64,000 nucleotides of DNA from Liquidambar formosana (GCA_039720395.1 CM077828.1:24470717-24534716), one strand, 5' to 3'; positions 1-15,728 are shown, numbered from the stretch's first letter. Notes: generated by a model not told the origin, from the sequence alone. A program made the numbers and translations.

Positions 1-1038
1 GTACCCAACAAAAGCACCTAGCCTTTTCCTCCTCTCCTTTTTTATTTTTTATTTTTTTTTTCTCGTTGCTCTTGTAAGTGGAAGTATTGTACAAACAATA
101 AACTAGGAGTCAGAATACAACAGAAATATTGTTGTTCTTTTCCCAGAAACCCATAAAACCTAGAGAAATAAACTGTTAAGTTTTCCAACACAAGCACCAC
201 CAAGGGGTTTTTTGTCACCATAAGGGGTAAAAAAAGGGAAAAACTTCTGGAGAGGACTAAAGAACAAGTGAAGAGAACTACTCATTCCTTTACGTTCATC
301 AAGTTAGACTTAACTACTAATGCCTAGACTATTTCCCTTTCTAAGAATGCTTATGCTTTAATGCAAATGAAGTTGAATATTCTGTCTTCATGGTTGCTCA
401 ATATTAAGTTTAATATGTCTTCATGTACCTGTTTGGTTCCTTTACTTACAAGCTTAGACTTGTAAGTTGGAAACGTAACATAGTATCAGAGCATGTCATT
501 CTTGGGTCCGTTTTGCTTATGAGCCCGTCTTAGTTGTCCACGTGATAGGCCCGTTATTGTCTTATTAGCTTGCACATGAGGGAAAGTGTTGAAAATATAC
601 ATTTCACATCGATTAAATATCAAGTTTAAAATGTCTTCATATACCTGTTTGGGCCTTCTACTTACAAACTTAGAAACTTAACATAGTATTAGAGCATGTC
701 GTTCTTAGGCCCATTTTGCTCCTGAGTCTGTCTTTGTTGTTCATGTGACAAGCCCGTTATTGTCTTGTTAGGCCATGTTTGGGGCCCTCCACTTACAAGC
801 TTAGGTTCATAAGTTGGAAACTTAACACTCTTCACTCCTATTGATGATACCTTTCGATTTAAGTATAGTATAACTCTATATGATGAAGATGTATATTCTT
901 GTACAATTTTGTCGTCCCATATGATCTTAGTAACAAAGTGTGTACTAAATGAAAAGATCAGAGTTCACCATTGTGTAGGGGAAAGAACCCTCATCTTTTG
1001 CCTATAAGAGCTAAAAAAATTCCATGTAAAACCATTTT
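1..1038. repeat. Degenerate LTR-retrotransposon relic
   Basis: No gene is visible. A block of about 200-220 bp recurs in diverged form: 'aatgtcttcat.tacctgtttgg' is near 413 and again near 630, and a shorter third piece starts near 768. Each copy is followed by 'acttacaa.cttag' and 'aacatagtat.agagc', which resembles a primer-binding site for initiator tRNA-Met. The stretch 'tgttgaaaatatacatttca' at about 588 looks like the 5' end of a Copia-type LTR. I infer decayed, partly tandem LTR fragments. The last 200 bp is the likely 3' flank or UTR of the minus-strand hydrolase gene that ends at 1039. Confidence 0.45.
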
Positions 1039-1702
1039 CTAATTATTGGATTCAAAATTCTCCTGCAAGAACTTGTAAAGCTCCTCTGCAACAATGGTGG
1101 GATACTCCTCTTGGGGGAGAAGAGCTCCAGGAACCTCAATAAACTTGCTCACCCCTTTGGCTCCTCTGAGAGCTTCCATCTCTGCTTTTGACCTCTTGGG
1201 AGAGCCTTCAGTTGACACAACCAGAAGCGGCATCTCCCCCTCCAAACCTGCAAAGAGTTCGAGGAACTCTTCTCGGGATTTAACTGGGTCAAGGAGACCA
1301 GTCAAGAAAGCAGCCTGGCACATAACGAGCACCTTTCTGCTTTGTCAGTGCATATCTGCTCTCAACAATGCCTAGAGTCACATTGTCAGGATTTGCATAG
1401 ACGTGGGATTTATATTGGGATTCGATTGCCTTCTCATTGCTAACAAGCACATTGTACATCATCCAACCCAAGGCAGGGGCCCTTAAGGTTCCCCTAAGCA
1501 GCCCATACCTGTAAAGTTAAAAAGATTTGAGAATGAGAGATCACGTCGATCAAGTTCAATAAACAAAACAAATATGACATCCATGAAAAGTAGCACTTTC
1601 TTTAAAAGAAATCGATGAAAAATCTCAATAGCAAGACAATGGCTTTAAGTAGACATGGTGAAGCCCATATGGTTAATGCGAATTCAGGGCATTGCTGCCC
1701 CC

Positions 1703-1733
<31 letters not shown>

Positions 1734-4700
1734 AAGGCAATAAATTTAAATTTCCTTATGCAATGCATAGTCCTCCCATAATGGGAGTCCCATTCTGTGT
1801 TCTGTGATCCTAGAATGGAGCATCAAATAGTACTCTAGTTAGCAAGCTTTCCATTGGCAAAAGGAAGGACAGGTTCAGGTTACCTTGTTTCCATGTTGGA
1901 ATCTCGACCAAACACAATAGGAAGGGGACCAGCCCAAGTGGGTGCAATAGCGGCAATGGCAGTTGGCTTCACTAAACCCTTTTTTGCAGCACGAATTGTA
2001 ATTGTGGCTGCATGCCCTCCTCCGAATACCACTAAATCATTCCCTGTTGCAATTGTAGAAGATTATTAACATGAGACATGGCTAAGAAATCGCCAAAGAA
2101 TATTTAATAATAAGAAATAAAATAAAACCTCAAAGAAACAACTTGTACAATAATGACAACCAGACAAAAATATACAAGAATTTATAAGGAAAACATGGGA
2201 AGAAAAGGAAAAGGAGAGGATAGCTGCAAGGAGAAAGATCTTATAATGAAGGTAACATAGTCTACAACACATGCTAGAACCAAACAGAGGACAAATAGGG
2301 ATGGCAATTACACAGGTTAATCAACCGCCCCCATTGAGATGGGGATGGTAAACATTAACCTCAAGGTGAGGAATAATTTAGTAATTATATACATGTAGGA
2401 CATCTTTCAACAAGTTACCATGTGATGCTGGGAATGATGCTTATATATGCATCACATTGTGATGTAGGACAAGTCACCCTGACTTGTCACCTTCGTCATT
2501 GGCCATTGCTAGATCATCAAGAGTCTTTACAAAGGCTAGATAAATCTAGTGAGATTTAGAAAAAAAGTCGCACACTCGAAGGCAAAACTCGAAAAAAGTC
2601 ACACAAGCTAAATCTAGTTATGTCCATAAATAGATTTGCTTAATTTGTTTAATTTTCTTATTTTAGTTCTTTGGCTAATTTTGTTTATTCTTTGCCTATT
2701 TTATTGCTTTCTTAAGTTTAGTAGAATTCCTTTTCCTAGTTTACTTAGAGTTCAAGTATTAGTTCTTTATAAATAGGTTTGTAGCCTACGGGCAAGAATT
2801 CAATTTGATCAATAAAATTTCAGAGAGTTTATTTTATTTTCTTTATTCTTATTTTACAAGAAGACGGTGCTCTTCTTTTGCTACTTCTGCTACGCCAAGT
2901 TGGTATCAAAGCCAACCCCATGGATGGTGATCAAGGAGAAGGAGCAATTACCTGAGATGTGTTTAAAGCCATGAGACAACAAGAAGCAGCCATGTCGCAA
3001 AAGCAAAGAGTTATAATGGAGCAACTGGCTCAACAAACGAAGGCTATTACGCAACTTACACAAGCCTTAACTCGTTTGTAGATTCCTTAACACAGTCAGG
3101 ATTTACCTGGTTGTGGTAATACACACATGATTAAGGGAGCTAATACACAGAATCCAAAATTTCGTATGAAGATGAATATTCCTTCCTTTGACGGACTTTA
3201 TATAGAAGAATTTATTGATAAGGTGAAACAATTATTTTATTACAAAGGAATTGCAGAGGAGAAGGTAAAAGTTGTTGAGTATAGGCTAAAAGGAAGAACC
3301 TCAAATTGGTGGGAACAACTACAGATGGTAAGGAGGCAACAATTTAAAAAGCCAATTTGGTCTTGGTCATGGATGAAGAAGTTGTTGTAAGGGAAATTTC
3401 TACCGGCCAATTATGCTCAAGCTATGTTCCAACAATTTAATAATTGTAAGCAAAGAAATCGTTCAATGCAAACGTATACAGAGAAATTCTATATTGAACA
3501 AACCAACACAATGCCTCTCATGATGCAATTTACACCAGAACAACTTTTACCAAGTGGGCATCAAGAAGTTATTTGTGAATCAGATGAAGAAGTTCCATTG
3601 TTTGATAGCATTGACTCTACTTCAAAAGTTCATGATTTAGATATCCAAATTGTGGAGCAAGAAATTTCGAAAGAAAACATTGATTACGAAATTTCATCAA
3701 AGAAGGGACTTGTCAAACTTTCAGAAGAGATCCAATCACAAAGTCGAGTTGATAATTTACCAACTAATCTTCCCCATAGTTACAAGTTGCAAAGTTTTGA
3801 TTTTATTGGAGTCGAGCAATTTAATTTTATTATTAGTCCTTGTTTGGTGGAATTCGTTAATTATTTGAAGGATGCCATGAAGTACAAGTTGCAAAAGTTC
3901 AAGAGAATAAATTTCAGAGGAGGATAGGGTGTCCAAAATATTTAAAGTATCTATTTATTTAGGATGGAAGAATTCAACTTCAAGTTAGGAACTCGAGGGC
4001 GAATTCTTTGCAAGTGGGGGAGCTTGATGTAAGACAAGTCACCCCGACTTTTCGCCTTGCTATTGGCCATTGCTAGATCATCAAGAGTCTTTACAAAGGC
4101 TAGATAAATCTAGTTAGATTTAGAAAAAAACAGTCGCACACTCGAAGGCAAAACTCAAAAAAAGTCGCACAGGCCAAATCTAGTTATGTCCATAACTAGA
4201 TTTGCTTAATTTGTTTAATTTTCTTATTTTGTTTCTTTTGCTTATTTTGTTTATTCTTTTCCTATTTTATTGCTTTCCTAAGTTTCGTAGAATTCCTTTT
4301 CCTAGTTTACTTAGAGTTCAGGTATTAGTTATTTATAAATAGGTTTGTAGCCTACGGGCAAGAATTCAATTTTGATCAATGAAATTTTAGAGAGTTTATT
4401 CTATTTTCTTTGTTCTTATTTTAAAAGAAGACGGTGCTCTTCTTTTGCTACTTCCGCTACACCACATTGATCTTAAGATATAGGTGGATTGCTATGGAAT
4501 CATTTAAAGCAGCATCATTTTCATCTGAAAAGAACAATGTTACAATGAATCCCTTGTCCCGCATCAGAAAAGCATCGCTTAGATGAGAGCCTTGTCACTC
4601 TATAAAACCGAGTCAAAACCCTTCCCCCTTTACTTTCATCCTTCACGTGCTCAGTTTTGAACAGTCAAGAGTCTCCTTATAAGCTTTCATTATGAGTTGT

Positions 4701-7595
4701 CAAGGTATTATTATAAAATTTAAAATTTTTTGAACTTTCAGCAGGAACCCTATGGGGCCCAGTGCTCCATCCCACCTTGATCTTCTGTTCAATTGTGTCC
4801 CACCCTGTTGTGGGTTCATGCTGGGTATGGGATGATTGTCTCTGTTTGCAGATCAGGTCCGCATCCCATACCCACCCCATTGCCATCCCTAAGCAGAAGT
4901 GCTTAAATTTGCTAAAAATTGAAGGATACAAACAAATGACGATAAGTGTAAATATCATACACCTTAAACATCATCCTTTGTTATATAGTCTGCCAACTTG
5001 TCTACACCTCTTAACATGTTAATGGCAGGGTAACTAACACACCCTGAATCTAGAACATTTGCAATTAATATATGTCTTCAATGCTACTTTTCAGTTTCCA
5101 CGGTGAGCTAGCCCTAAAACTCTGCATATCCTCAAATGTGTCCATCCCTTCTTTAAGTGATGATAAAGAGAAGCGAAGGTGTTTCCAGATTTTTTTTCTC
5201 CCAATTAGTCAGCACTAACCTTAGGAGTTCCACAAAAAGGGATTGAAGATAGACTACCAGAAATCAACCCCAAAGCTCCATATTGAGCAGAGACAGAAGA
5301 AGACAAAGAGATTCATATAAGCCTTAGAAGAAGAATCCATTGAGGAACATAGTAAAAAAAATGCTTGTCTGTGAACTTCCAGCATGATACTAGCAGAAGA
5401 TAGTCTTCTACAAACAATGTAACAACACCACAAATCTGAAGAGATGAGATTGGTGGACAGTAATCCATGCCAAAAATAATTCCTATCTATGAGTCCAGAC
5501 ATATTGAATTATTGATAAAATGGCAAGCAAAAAGTGTGTAATAAAAAAAATCAGTGTTTGAGAGCAGGACATATAAGTAACAGATAACCAACTTCAAACA
5601 AACCTGAAATGCTGACAAATAGTAGCAGTTCATTCCGTGACATGTATTTCATGAAATTTTGGTTCATCATAGCAAGAAAAGTAGGAAAAACTAAACAAGC
5701 ATCAAGCCAATGAAATGAAATACAAGAGTTTTACATAAAAGGTATATAGCAATCAACCAAAATAAGAGATTTATGATAGCATAAGATATAAGATATGCTG
5801 ATAAAAATGTCAGCAGAATCTTAAAACTGAGCAGAAGCAACAAATGGCGAGGAAAGTGTCAAAAAAAACAGAGCCATTGCAATTCAAAGTTGATCATAGC
5901 ATGTAATTCAAGTATGTCATAATCAACATCAACATAAAATAGAGTATCATATGAAAAACAGAGCCCTTGCTATTTAAAGTTGATCACTTGTTACGTAAAG
6001 TTTATCATAACATGGTAATTTAAGCATATCACAATCAACATCAACATTAGTAGAAGCAATGGATGGAACTTCAAATAGGGCACAAATCGTTGTTCTACCA
6101 ACCTGAGCAGCTTATTGGGCTTTCGGGTGCATTTATTAAGTCAACCAGGAATTTCTCCATGACATCCGCATCATACTCCATCTTTGGCCGATCAGAGTAA
6201 CCCAGACCAGGCCAATCAACAATGGTAGCTCGCCAATTGAATTTACCAGTCCTTTGAACAATATCTTTAGCCACTACTCTCCATTCTTCAACAGTGCTTA
6301 CATCAGAAATTGTTGGTATCATAAGGATATTCTTAGGAGGATCGGGACTCTCCCTTTCATGTTCCTCATAATAGATATTAATAGAATTACCATTGAATTT
6401 CCATTGCCAATTACTAGTCTGAAACAGAACAACACCGACTATAATAATAACAAATGGTGCTGAATATTTGCTCATTGAAATCACAAAATTGTAGTGACTA
6501 ATAACAAAAAAAAATAATAATAATAATAAGAAAAAAAAAATTCAAAACAGGAAAATAAAGTGAGTCGAGTTTCATCAATAACCGTGTTACATAGTCATTC
6601 ATATCTATCAACTCTCTGCAGATTCCAACGGAGAAATGAACTGTGTTTTGTCACTTTGGGCGTGCAGACGCGCGCTTTACTAGCTAATTCCTAGCTATGC
6701 TAGCAGGCAACTTGAAACCAAATCCAATATCACTGAAGAATAAGAGAGCATTCCAAATTCTTGAGGAGATGAATCATTCCGTTGTGTTTTACATAGTAAC
6801 TAAAATAAGTATGCTTTATGTTGGGTGACTCAAAACCCACCTCAATATTATTGTAATCTACCATGTCCCGAATTTACAGAACAACAAAATCACTCCATTA
6901 TGATTTTACAAAGCAGATGAAATTTGTCAACATTTGCTCTTTTGCACCAATACGAGTCAATTTGGTAGCAAATACCAAATCAGAATTTGAGACAATTTGA
7001 TACACGACACATGGAAAATAAAATCTCTTAAGGGCCTGTTTTGGTTCTCTAATGGAAACCGAACGATTTCAGTACTATCTTACCTAGAATTGAAAGTACA
7101 AATCCATCATCTTGAATGGGGTCATTCAAAAAAGGATGGAGCTATCGCCATAAATGATTGATATAATCAATTTTAAGAATTCATGAAATGCTTCCATCTC
7201 AAAATTTTCCTTTTCCAATTGTGATGATGGCTGCCATTATCCTGAATTGCCCCATTTAGAATGATGAGTTTGTTCAGAGATTTATATGCAAAACAAAATG
7301 AAACGATTCAATTTAGATGGAAAATCCAAACAGGTCCTAAATAACTGAATTACTCAAAGAAACTAAGCCAATTGCAAAGAAAAAAAATGGTGAAGATTAG
7401 TCTCACCTTCGATTGAGTCGACGGATTATCGATGACGGAGACCTTGGAGTGATCCAGAGAAGTTGAAGATGCCCTAACTGTTAGGGGCCTGAGAAAGCAA
7501 GCAGTTTGAGGGGAAAAGGGTCGATAGGTTTTGGTTTTAGAATAACGAATGAGGGATGGTGATGAAGAAATGAAGAACGTAGCAGAGGAAGCCAT
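1039..7595 (-). CDS. Plastid-targeted alpha/beta-hydrolase-fold protein (one frameshift)
   Basis: Coding exons on the minus strand are 7407-7595, 6103-6418, 1884-2043 and 1039-1508. All junctions are GT-AG and the phases agree. With one surplus base removed near 1314-1315 the product is 377 aa. Residues 1-50 are Ser/Thr/Arg-rich and lack acidic residues, as in a chloroplast transit peptide. The fold is shown by the strand-loop 'DWPGLGYSDRP' and by 'VVFGGGHAA' at the nucleophile elbow. In that elbow the usual G-x-S-x-G serine is Gly178, and the C-terminal region where a catalytic His is expected reads 'GALLPQEEYP'. The protein may therefore be a non-catalytic member; this is inference. The extra G in exon 4 (VPG instead of VPAAFLTGLL) would truncate about 100 residues. 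The 4.06 kb second intron contains an LTR element. From memory, it resembles the Arabidopsis At1g74640 type. Confidence 0.85.
1698..1735. repeat. C26-A12 homopolymer tract
   Basis: An uninterrupted run of 26 C (1698-1723) is followed directly by 12 A (1724-1735), inside the intron between exons 3 and 4 of the hydrolase gene. It is a simple low-complexity tract and its exact length is likely unreliable. Confidence 0.9.
2455..4469 (+). mobile_element. Non-autonomous gag-only LTR retrotransposon (Gypsy-like)
   Basis: The element spans 2460-4464, with LTRs at 2460-2897 (438 bp) and 4025-4464 (440 bp), both beginning TGATGTA and ending CCA. It is bounded by a 5-bp target-site duplication CATTG at 2455-2459 and 4465-4469. 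Three bases after the left LTR is 'tggtatcaaagcc' (2901), a primer-binding site close to initiator tRNA-Met. A purine-rich 'aagtgggggag' tract precedes the right LTR. The 1.1 kb interior encodes only a decayed gag: 'IPSFDGLYIEEFIDKV' and 'RTSNWWEQLQ' are typical of Gypsy gag. There is no protease, reverse transcriptase or integrase. It lies in intron 2 of the hydrolase gene, on the opposite strand. Confidence 0.92.
3127..3927 (+). pseudogene. Decayed retrotransposon gag
   Basis: Two adjacent open segments (3127-3390 and 3424-3927) plus an upstream interrupted leader (from about 2921, with in-frame stops near 2952 and 3079) together make one gag-like reading. The first segment carries the retrotransposon-gag core: the W-W pair in 'SNWWEQL' and the 'FDG' strand. 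After the stop at 3388 the same frame continues ('GKFLPANYAQAMFQQFNN'), so the break is a nonsense mutation. The second segment is acidic and unlike a nucleocapsid; no CCHC knuckle is present. It depends on trans-acting proteins if it ever moved. Confidence 0.75.
7032..7337. mobile_element. Tourist-like (PIF/Harbinger) MITE
   Basis: A 306-bp element has inverted ends: left GGGCCTGTTTTGG and right CCAAACAGGTCC. It is flanked by a 3-bp target-site duplication TAA (7029-7031 and 7338-7340). The TIR sequence and the 3-bp TWA duplication are the signature of Tourist MITEs. It lies in the first intron (6419-7406) of the hydrolase gene and encodes nothing. Confidence 0.8.
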
Positions 7596-9421
7596 GGACG
7601 AGGTATGGAAGTGAAGAGAGGAGCAGGTTGAGGATTAGGGTTAGGGTTTTGAGACCGAGGAGGTGACCACGGAAGAGGTTTGGTGAGAGAGTTTTGACCC
7701 CTTGGAAGATCGAACCAGCTCGAAGGAGAACCACTGAGCCAACTGAGAGTTTTCTTTTTTTTTTTTTTTCTTTTTTTTTTTGGCCTTTTTGGTCAAATTT
7801 AGAAAAATTTCAAAAAAGCTCCACTTCTGTCAATTTGTCCTCGGGCGAGGTTTCGGAATATATCAGTGGTATCCTGCTTGGTTTTAGAAACTATAATTTA
7901 ACTCCTTTTGACGGTTCCATTAAAAATTAGGGTTGAAAGGTAGTGCAACAGCCCCTTCATGGGACAAATTTATTTTTATTTTTTTCTGGATTACATACCT
8001 AATTAAGTTTTTGGATGTATATAATCTTCCGTCTTATATGTATAGGACAATTACAAGACATAAGTCAATGAGAGTGAAGTGGGAAATGGTGAGGTGAATC
8101 CAAGACCTCTTAGTTGAAAAGAAGCTCAAAGCCACTTGGTCCACCCCTATGGTTTAACAAATCAGGTGAGCCTAGAATGAAAGTGATTGCTTTGAGAAAT
8201 GGCCTTCTGACTAAAGAAAGAAATATAAGAAATTACATATTGAAGGTGTTGCTAAGTTCATCTTTAATTGCTTGAAAAATCTTGTGAGTTGCCCTTGGAG
8301 AATTTACAATATAGTCGACAATTGGATTAGGATTACCCGCGGAGAATTAGTATAGAAGTTAATTATAGTTAATTAGTATAAACCAGCCATGATAACATAG
8401 TTTTGCAAGTATTCAAATGCTATAACCAAAACATGCTCACTGTCTGATAGATAAATCATGAGTTGTATTCATGGTAAATAGCCTACTAATAGCCTAATAC
8501 GGTGTGATTCCCCAAATATTTCCAGAACTGTAGGCAAAGAAAATTGCTGTTTAGTTTTCTGTTTGATTCTGAAGGCCAGAATCTTCTACCAAGGCAACTA
8601 TTCATCATCAGGGATCAATCCTGACCACATGATTATATCCACTAATATACACTTATAATCCTTGTAAGTACATGCCCTGATGATGTCATGGTAAGAAGAT
8701 ATCTAAAATTGACCTACACATCTGATGCATTCATTTGTTTCCTTTTCTGGCTATCCCTCGAGCATGCCAAAGATGTAATGCAAGTTCATCTGAGCTAATC
8801 AACTCAATGCTTCGGACATCAAAGTATAAGCACCTATACTTTCCAAAAGAATGCGAGACCACTACTCCAACAATCATTTGATGCTATGGATCTGGTGCAC
8901 CAATTCATTAATGAGAGCACAACTGCAAGAATATATCAAAGATCCATTATCCAAATCACATTGATCACAATCATAACCCCTTGAGAAGTTCTGCATGAAG
9001 ATATATTCACATCTTCCTTAGCCAGGCAGTACGAATTTATCAGGATGGATGGGGAAAAAAACATCAGCCATCCAGAACTATATACTCAATTGCCAGTTTT
9101 AGCTTTTCCCTTCCGTGACATCGATCCATTTGTTTTCCTTGATGATAAATCTTCAGACCTTATCAAAGGAGTGAAAGTGTGAAACCAACTGCTATCTCTA
9201 TCTCAATATCCAACCTTTAATCCTCATGTTCACCTTCATCAGTCTGAGAATCCATCAGAAACCCTCAAAAGTATTCTCGCTTTTCCCTTTTGCAACCCTT
9301 ATTTGGCTGTATTTCTTAAATGGTTCAGCCACTTGCCAGTTTTCCAGGTTTCTTTTTTAGGCTCAGTACTTCCCTCAATGCAGAGAAGCTTTACCGTTTC
9401 AATAACTTCATCAATCACCAC
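7596..9421. other. Intergenic region between hydrolase and DYW-PPR genes
   Basis: The first part (7596 to about 7740) is the likely 5' leader and promoter of the minus-strand hydrolase, with the RNA start probably near a poly-T-rich segment at 7750-7782. The rest, 7800-9421, shows no coding pattern on either strand that I can support. Roughly 9040-9421 is the plausible 3' UTR of the PPR gene ending at 9422. I see no RNA gene and no clear element here. Confidence 0.5.
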
Positions 9422-11353
9422 TCACCAGTAATCTCTGCATGAACAGAACCCATCTTTGAAGGAGTGAAACCGACTTCTATCCCTCACCACAATCTCCAAT
9501 CCATAAACCTTAGAAATCAGCTTCATTACGGTATGACAATCCCCACACACCCTCAAATTCTTCACTATTCTAATAGTCCTTCCCTCACGCAATCTTGCCA
9601 TCCCAAAAGCTAGAGCAAGCTTCTCACTGTGCCCAGACACTGCATCTTCCTTTTCTTCCTCTTCTATATCATGCAAAACACTTCCAACCTCTGGAATATA
9701 ACCTCCTTCAACCCTAAGCTTCAACATCATCTCCCTTAGCTTCTCATAGGCCTCGTCTGTAATCTCGTTTCGTCCTCTACCCGCCACAAAACTATACATG
9801 ACCTTATCAACTTCAATCATGCTCCAACCAGGAGTTTTCTTGATTTTTTGGTCAGCCATTGATCTTCTTAAAGCAGCAACATCCTTCCATTTCCCTGCAA
9901 TGGCATAAATATTTGACAGCAAAACATGGTCTCCAGAATTGTTGGGGTCAAGCTCAGAAAGCCTTTCCTTCACTCTCTCTGCCAATTTAACATGACCATG
10001 TATGCTACAGGCCCCAAGAAGAATCCTCCAAATAATGGCAGTGGGCGAAATAGGCATTTGATTTACAAAATCATAAGCCTTCTCCAGCTGACCAGCTCTA
10101 CCATATAGATCAACCATACAACCATAATGCTCAATGGCTGGTTCTATACCATACACTTCCGTCATTTTAGAAAAATACCAGCATCCTTGTTCAATCAATC
10201 CTGCATGACTGCAAGCATATAGAATCGATATGAAGGTGATCCCATCAGGCCTAACTCCAGACTTTTCCATCTTATTAAAAAGTTGTACTGCCTCTTCACC
10301 ATATCCCTGCATTGCAAGCCCTGCCATCATTGAAGTCCAAGATACAATACTCTTCTTTTCTGGCATACTTTCAAAGACCAAGTGAGCCATGCCCACATTG
10401 CCGCATCTAGAATATGCATCCAAGAGTGCATTATTCACTGAAATGATGTGAAGAAACCCAGCCTTCTCAATAAATCCATGTATGATTTTCCCAAATTCAA
10501 ATGTGCCAGCCTGCGCACAGGCAGAGAGAACCCCAGTCAAGCTCACCTCATTAGGTCTTATTCCCACCCGCTGCAACTCTCTGAAAAAACCAAAAGCCTC
10601 CTCAAAACAACCATTATGGGCAAACCCAACAATCATAGTACTCCAAGAGACATCATCCTTGATGGGCATCTCGAGGAATGATGTCCTTGCAAGCTCAAGC
10701 TCGCCTGCTTTTGTGTACCCTGCAAGCATGACATTCCATGAAGTTGAATTCTGAAAAGGCATCTGGTTAAACATTATTTTCGCACCCTTTACATCACCAC
10801 ACCTAAAACAAGCCGTAACAATCGCATTCCAAGCAACAACATTCGGTTCAAACATTTCCCCAAACACCTTCCTCGCAAAGGCAACACACCCGCATTCTGC
10901 ATACATACTTATCGTAGTCGTCCCAACGAAAAGATGGGTATCGAGGCCATAAGTAACAGCTTGAGAATGGAGCTGAATTCCAGCTTTTAAAGACCGGTAA
11001 TTCGCCGCCGCTTTAAGAATAAACGCAAAGGAAAAACTGTCGGGAGCTGCCATCAATCTTCGACGCATTTCGACATATGTAGTGAGGGAATATTGAGGCG
11101 TACTGGACTCGGAGAGTCCTCGAATGAGAGTATTGTACATGAAAATATCTGGGTCGGGAAAAAGGAGGAATAAACGGCGTGCGTAGTCGAGAGTGTCGGA
11201 GATGGTGACGGCGCAATGGAGGAGAAGTTTTCCGGCGACGAAGGAATTGGCGTCGAGGCCGACCTTTGATATATATGCGTGGAATTGTTTGACGGTTTTG
11301 AGGGTCTTGCATTGTCTCAACAAAGAAAGGCAGAGTTGTTCGCTGCTGCTCAT
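9422..11353 (-). CDS. DYW-type PPR protein, organellar RNA editing factor
   Basis: A single-exon gene of 643 aa, as is usual for PPR genes. Canonical PLS repeats run from about residue 35 to 480 (for example '[16 protein letters not shown]', '[14 protein letters not shown]'). An E/E+ region follows ('[16 protein letters not shown]'), and then a complete DYW cytidine-deaminase domain. The zinc and catalytic residues are present: H575-S-E577, then C603-G-D-C606, and the protein ends in the DYW tripeptide. The family converts C to U at specific sites in mitochondrial or plastid transcripts. No obvious transit peptide is visible: the N-terminus is '[16 protein letters not shown]'. Size and context recall Arabidopsis At1g74630. 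The target transcript cannot be told from sequence alone. Confidence 0.95.
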   Translation of the reverse strand: MSSSEQLCLSLLRQCKTLKTVKQFHAYISKVGLDANSFVAGKLLLHCAVTISDTLDYARRLFLLFPDPDIFMYNTLIRGLSESSTPQYSLTTYVEMRRRLMAAPDSFSFAFILKAAANYRSLKAGIQLHSQAVTYGLDTHLFVGTTTISMYAECGCVAFARKVFGEMFEPNVVAWNAIVTACFRCGDVKGAKIMFNQMPFQNSTSWNVMLAGYTKAGELELARTSFLEMPIKDDVSWSTMIVGFAHNGCFEEAFGFFRELQRVGIRPNEVSLTGVLSACAQAGTFEFGKIIHGFIEKAGFLHIISVNNALLDAYSRCGNVGMAHLVFESMPEKKSIVSWTSMMAGLAMQGYGEEAVQLFNKMEKSGVRPDGITFISILYACSHAGLIEQGCWYFSKMTEVYGIEPAIEHYGCMVDLYGRAGQLEKAYDFVNQMPISPTAIIWRILLGACSIHGHVKLAERVKERLSELDPNNSGDHVLLSNIYAIAGKWKDVAALRRSMADQKIKKTPGWSMIEVDKVMYSFVAGRGRNEITDEAYEKLREMMLKLRVEGGYIPEVGSVLHDIEEEEKEDAVSGHSEKLALAFGMARLREGRTIRIVKNLRVCGDCHTVMKLISKVYGLEIVVRDRSRFHSFKDGFCSCRDYW

Positions 11354-12983
11354 TCTTTGCAGTCTGTAGTCACTCCATTCATGAAAAGCTCCCTCCTTTT
11401 TTCGAAAATTTCAATTGTGGGGGGTACCCGTACTCGCTCGTGACGAGGTGAGTCGTGAAGAATAGTTACCAACTCGGACCACAAACGGAGCCGGGCAAAA
11501 AAGTTTTGCTAGCAAACTCGCGATAAAAATAAAAAGAAAAGGAAAAATAGACAAAACCCATTGTTATAGACTTATAGGCCCTCTACTTAATGTTCTTCCG
11601 ACTCCACAAAGAAGATATTGCACAAATGTGGAAGCATATATGGAGCATCTTGCTATGGGGATTTGGATTTGGTGATCTTTCAAAAAAAGAACTATCACTG
11701 TGTTGGTTTAATGGGATTGTGACACATTGGCATAAGAACATCAATGGACGAACTCATATCAAAAGATTATAAGGTTGCTAAGCTGTTTTTCTATAGGAGT
11801 GTTTTTGGTCTTTTAATCTAAACTGTCTATTGATTTTCTTGTGTCGATGTGTTGTGATTCCCTTAAGGTAACACGGTGATGGTTTTTGAAAATAATGTAA
11901 GTGCTTCTTAAAAACCATCACCAAATCTAAATCCATCTTGTTATTAGATAGAAGACGTTTTCACAAAGTTTAAGGCTTGTTCAGGAATTTTTAAATCTAG
12001 ATCAAGCTAGGCTCATTTAGTAAGCTATTTAGGTTTTAGATAAACCAATTTGCAGTTTGTTTGAAAAAAATTATGTTTATACCTTATTTTCAATGGACAA
12101 AGTAGCAAAAAAAAAAATAAAAAGACTTTATTAAATTGTAATGAAATCAAAACTGTTCAAATTTATCTTCAACCATACAATTTTTTGGTTTTCCCAAATA
12201 GCTCCTTAGATTTTCTACTTGTTTTTACGTGCTGTAATCATGGTTAACTTTGCATTATAACACATTATGTGATGTGAGGCATTAAATACAATCTTATCAC
12301 GCAAAATAAATAAAAGATCTGAGTCCCCTTAAAAAAACACTACATAAATTCTCCACAGCGTGTTGTCAAACTTTGATGTTATCTCCTGCCAATAATGTGT
12401 GATTGGAGTTTTTCACATTTGATGGGAGTTTCTGAACTCATTTTGATGTATTTTTTTAATAGATTTTTATCGGTAAAAAAACTTCAACTAAGAAATTTGA
12501 TAAATAGATGTCTTGAATTATGTACACAAGATAACAATAAACATAAGAGAATCTATGAAAAGGCAAATGAGGATGCAGTTTTGGTAACCTTACTTTAATT
12601 GGATCATTTTGATCATTGGGCAATGGTTTGGTGTTGATTTTTAACCGTGTTATTTTCATCCAAACTATCCATAAAATCAATAGATGACTCGGATCAAAAT
12701 GTGGGGCAGATATCATCAATTGCTGGAGTGCAAGCAGCAAAAAACTGGAGGCACAAAGAGCTCCCCACCTTAACACTATTGAAAAACACGCGACCAATCT
12801 CAACCGTTAAAAAGAAAACCCGTCACAGCCGTCAGATCTAGGGCAATCGGGAGTCTCGAAAAAGGTCTTTAAGCTCGTCTCTCTCCAGTCCAAAGAAAAC
12901 CCTCCGTTTCCGCCTCTATCTAGAGAGAGAGAAAGAAATAAAGAGACGCAGAGGTAGAGAGAGAAAGCTCAAATCCGTCGAAG
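11354..12983. other. Divergent promoter region between DYW-PPR and eL34
   Basis: A shared upstream region for a minus-strand gene (PPR, start 11353) and a plus-strand gene (eL34, start 12984). No credible gene is present; short open frames at 11590-11772 and 12395-12803 have no recognisable domain. The last 70 bp before the eL34 start (about 12918-12972) is a GA-rich leader with repeated GAGA, typical of plant ribosomal-protein 5' UTRs. The middle part is AT-rich and featureless. Confidence 0.5.

Positions 12984-15728
<2,745 letters not shown>

Noticed and set aside
1854..2069. Plus-strand open frame over the hydrolase exon 3
   Set aside because: It is the antisense shadow of the exon at 1884-2043, whose minus-strand reading and splice sites fit the gene.
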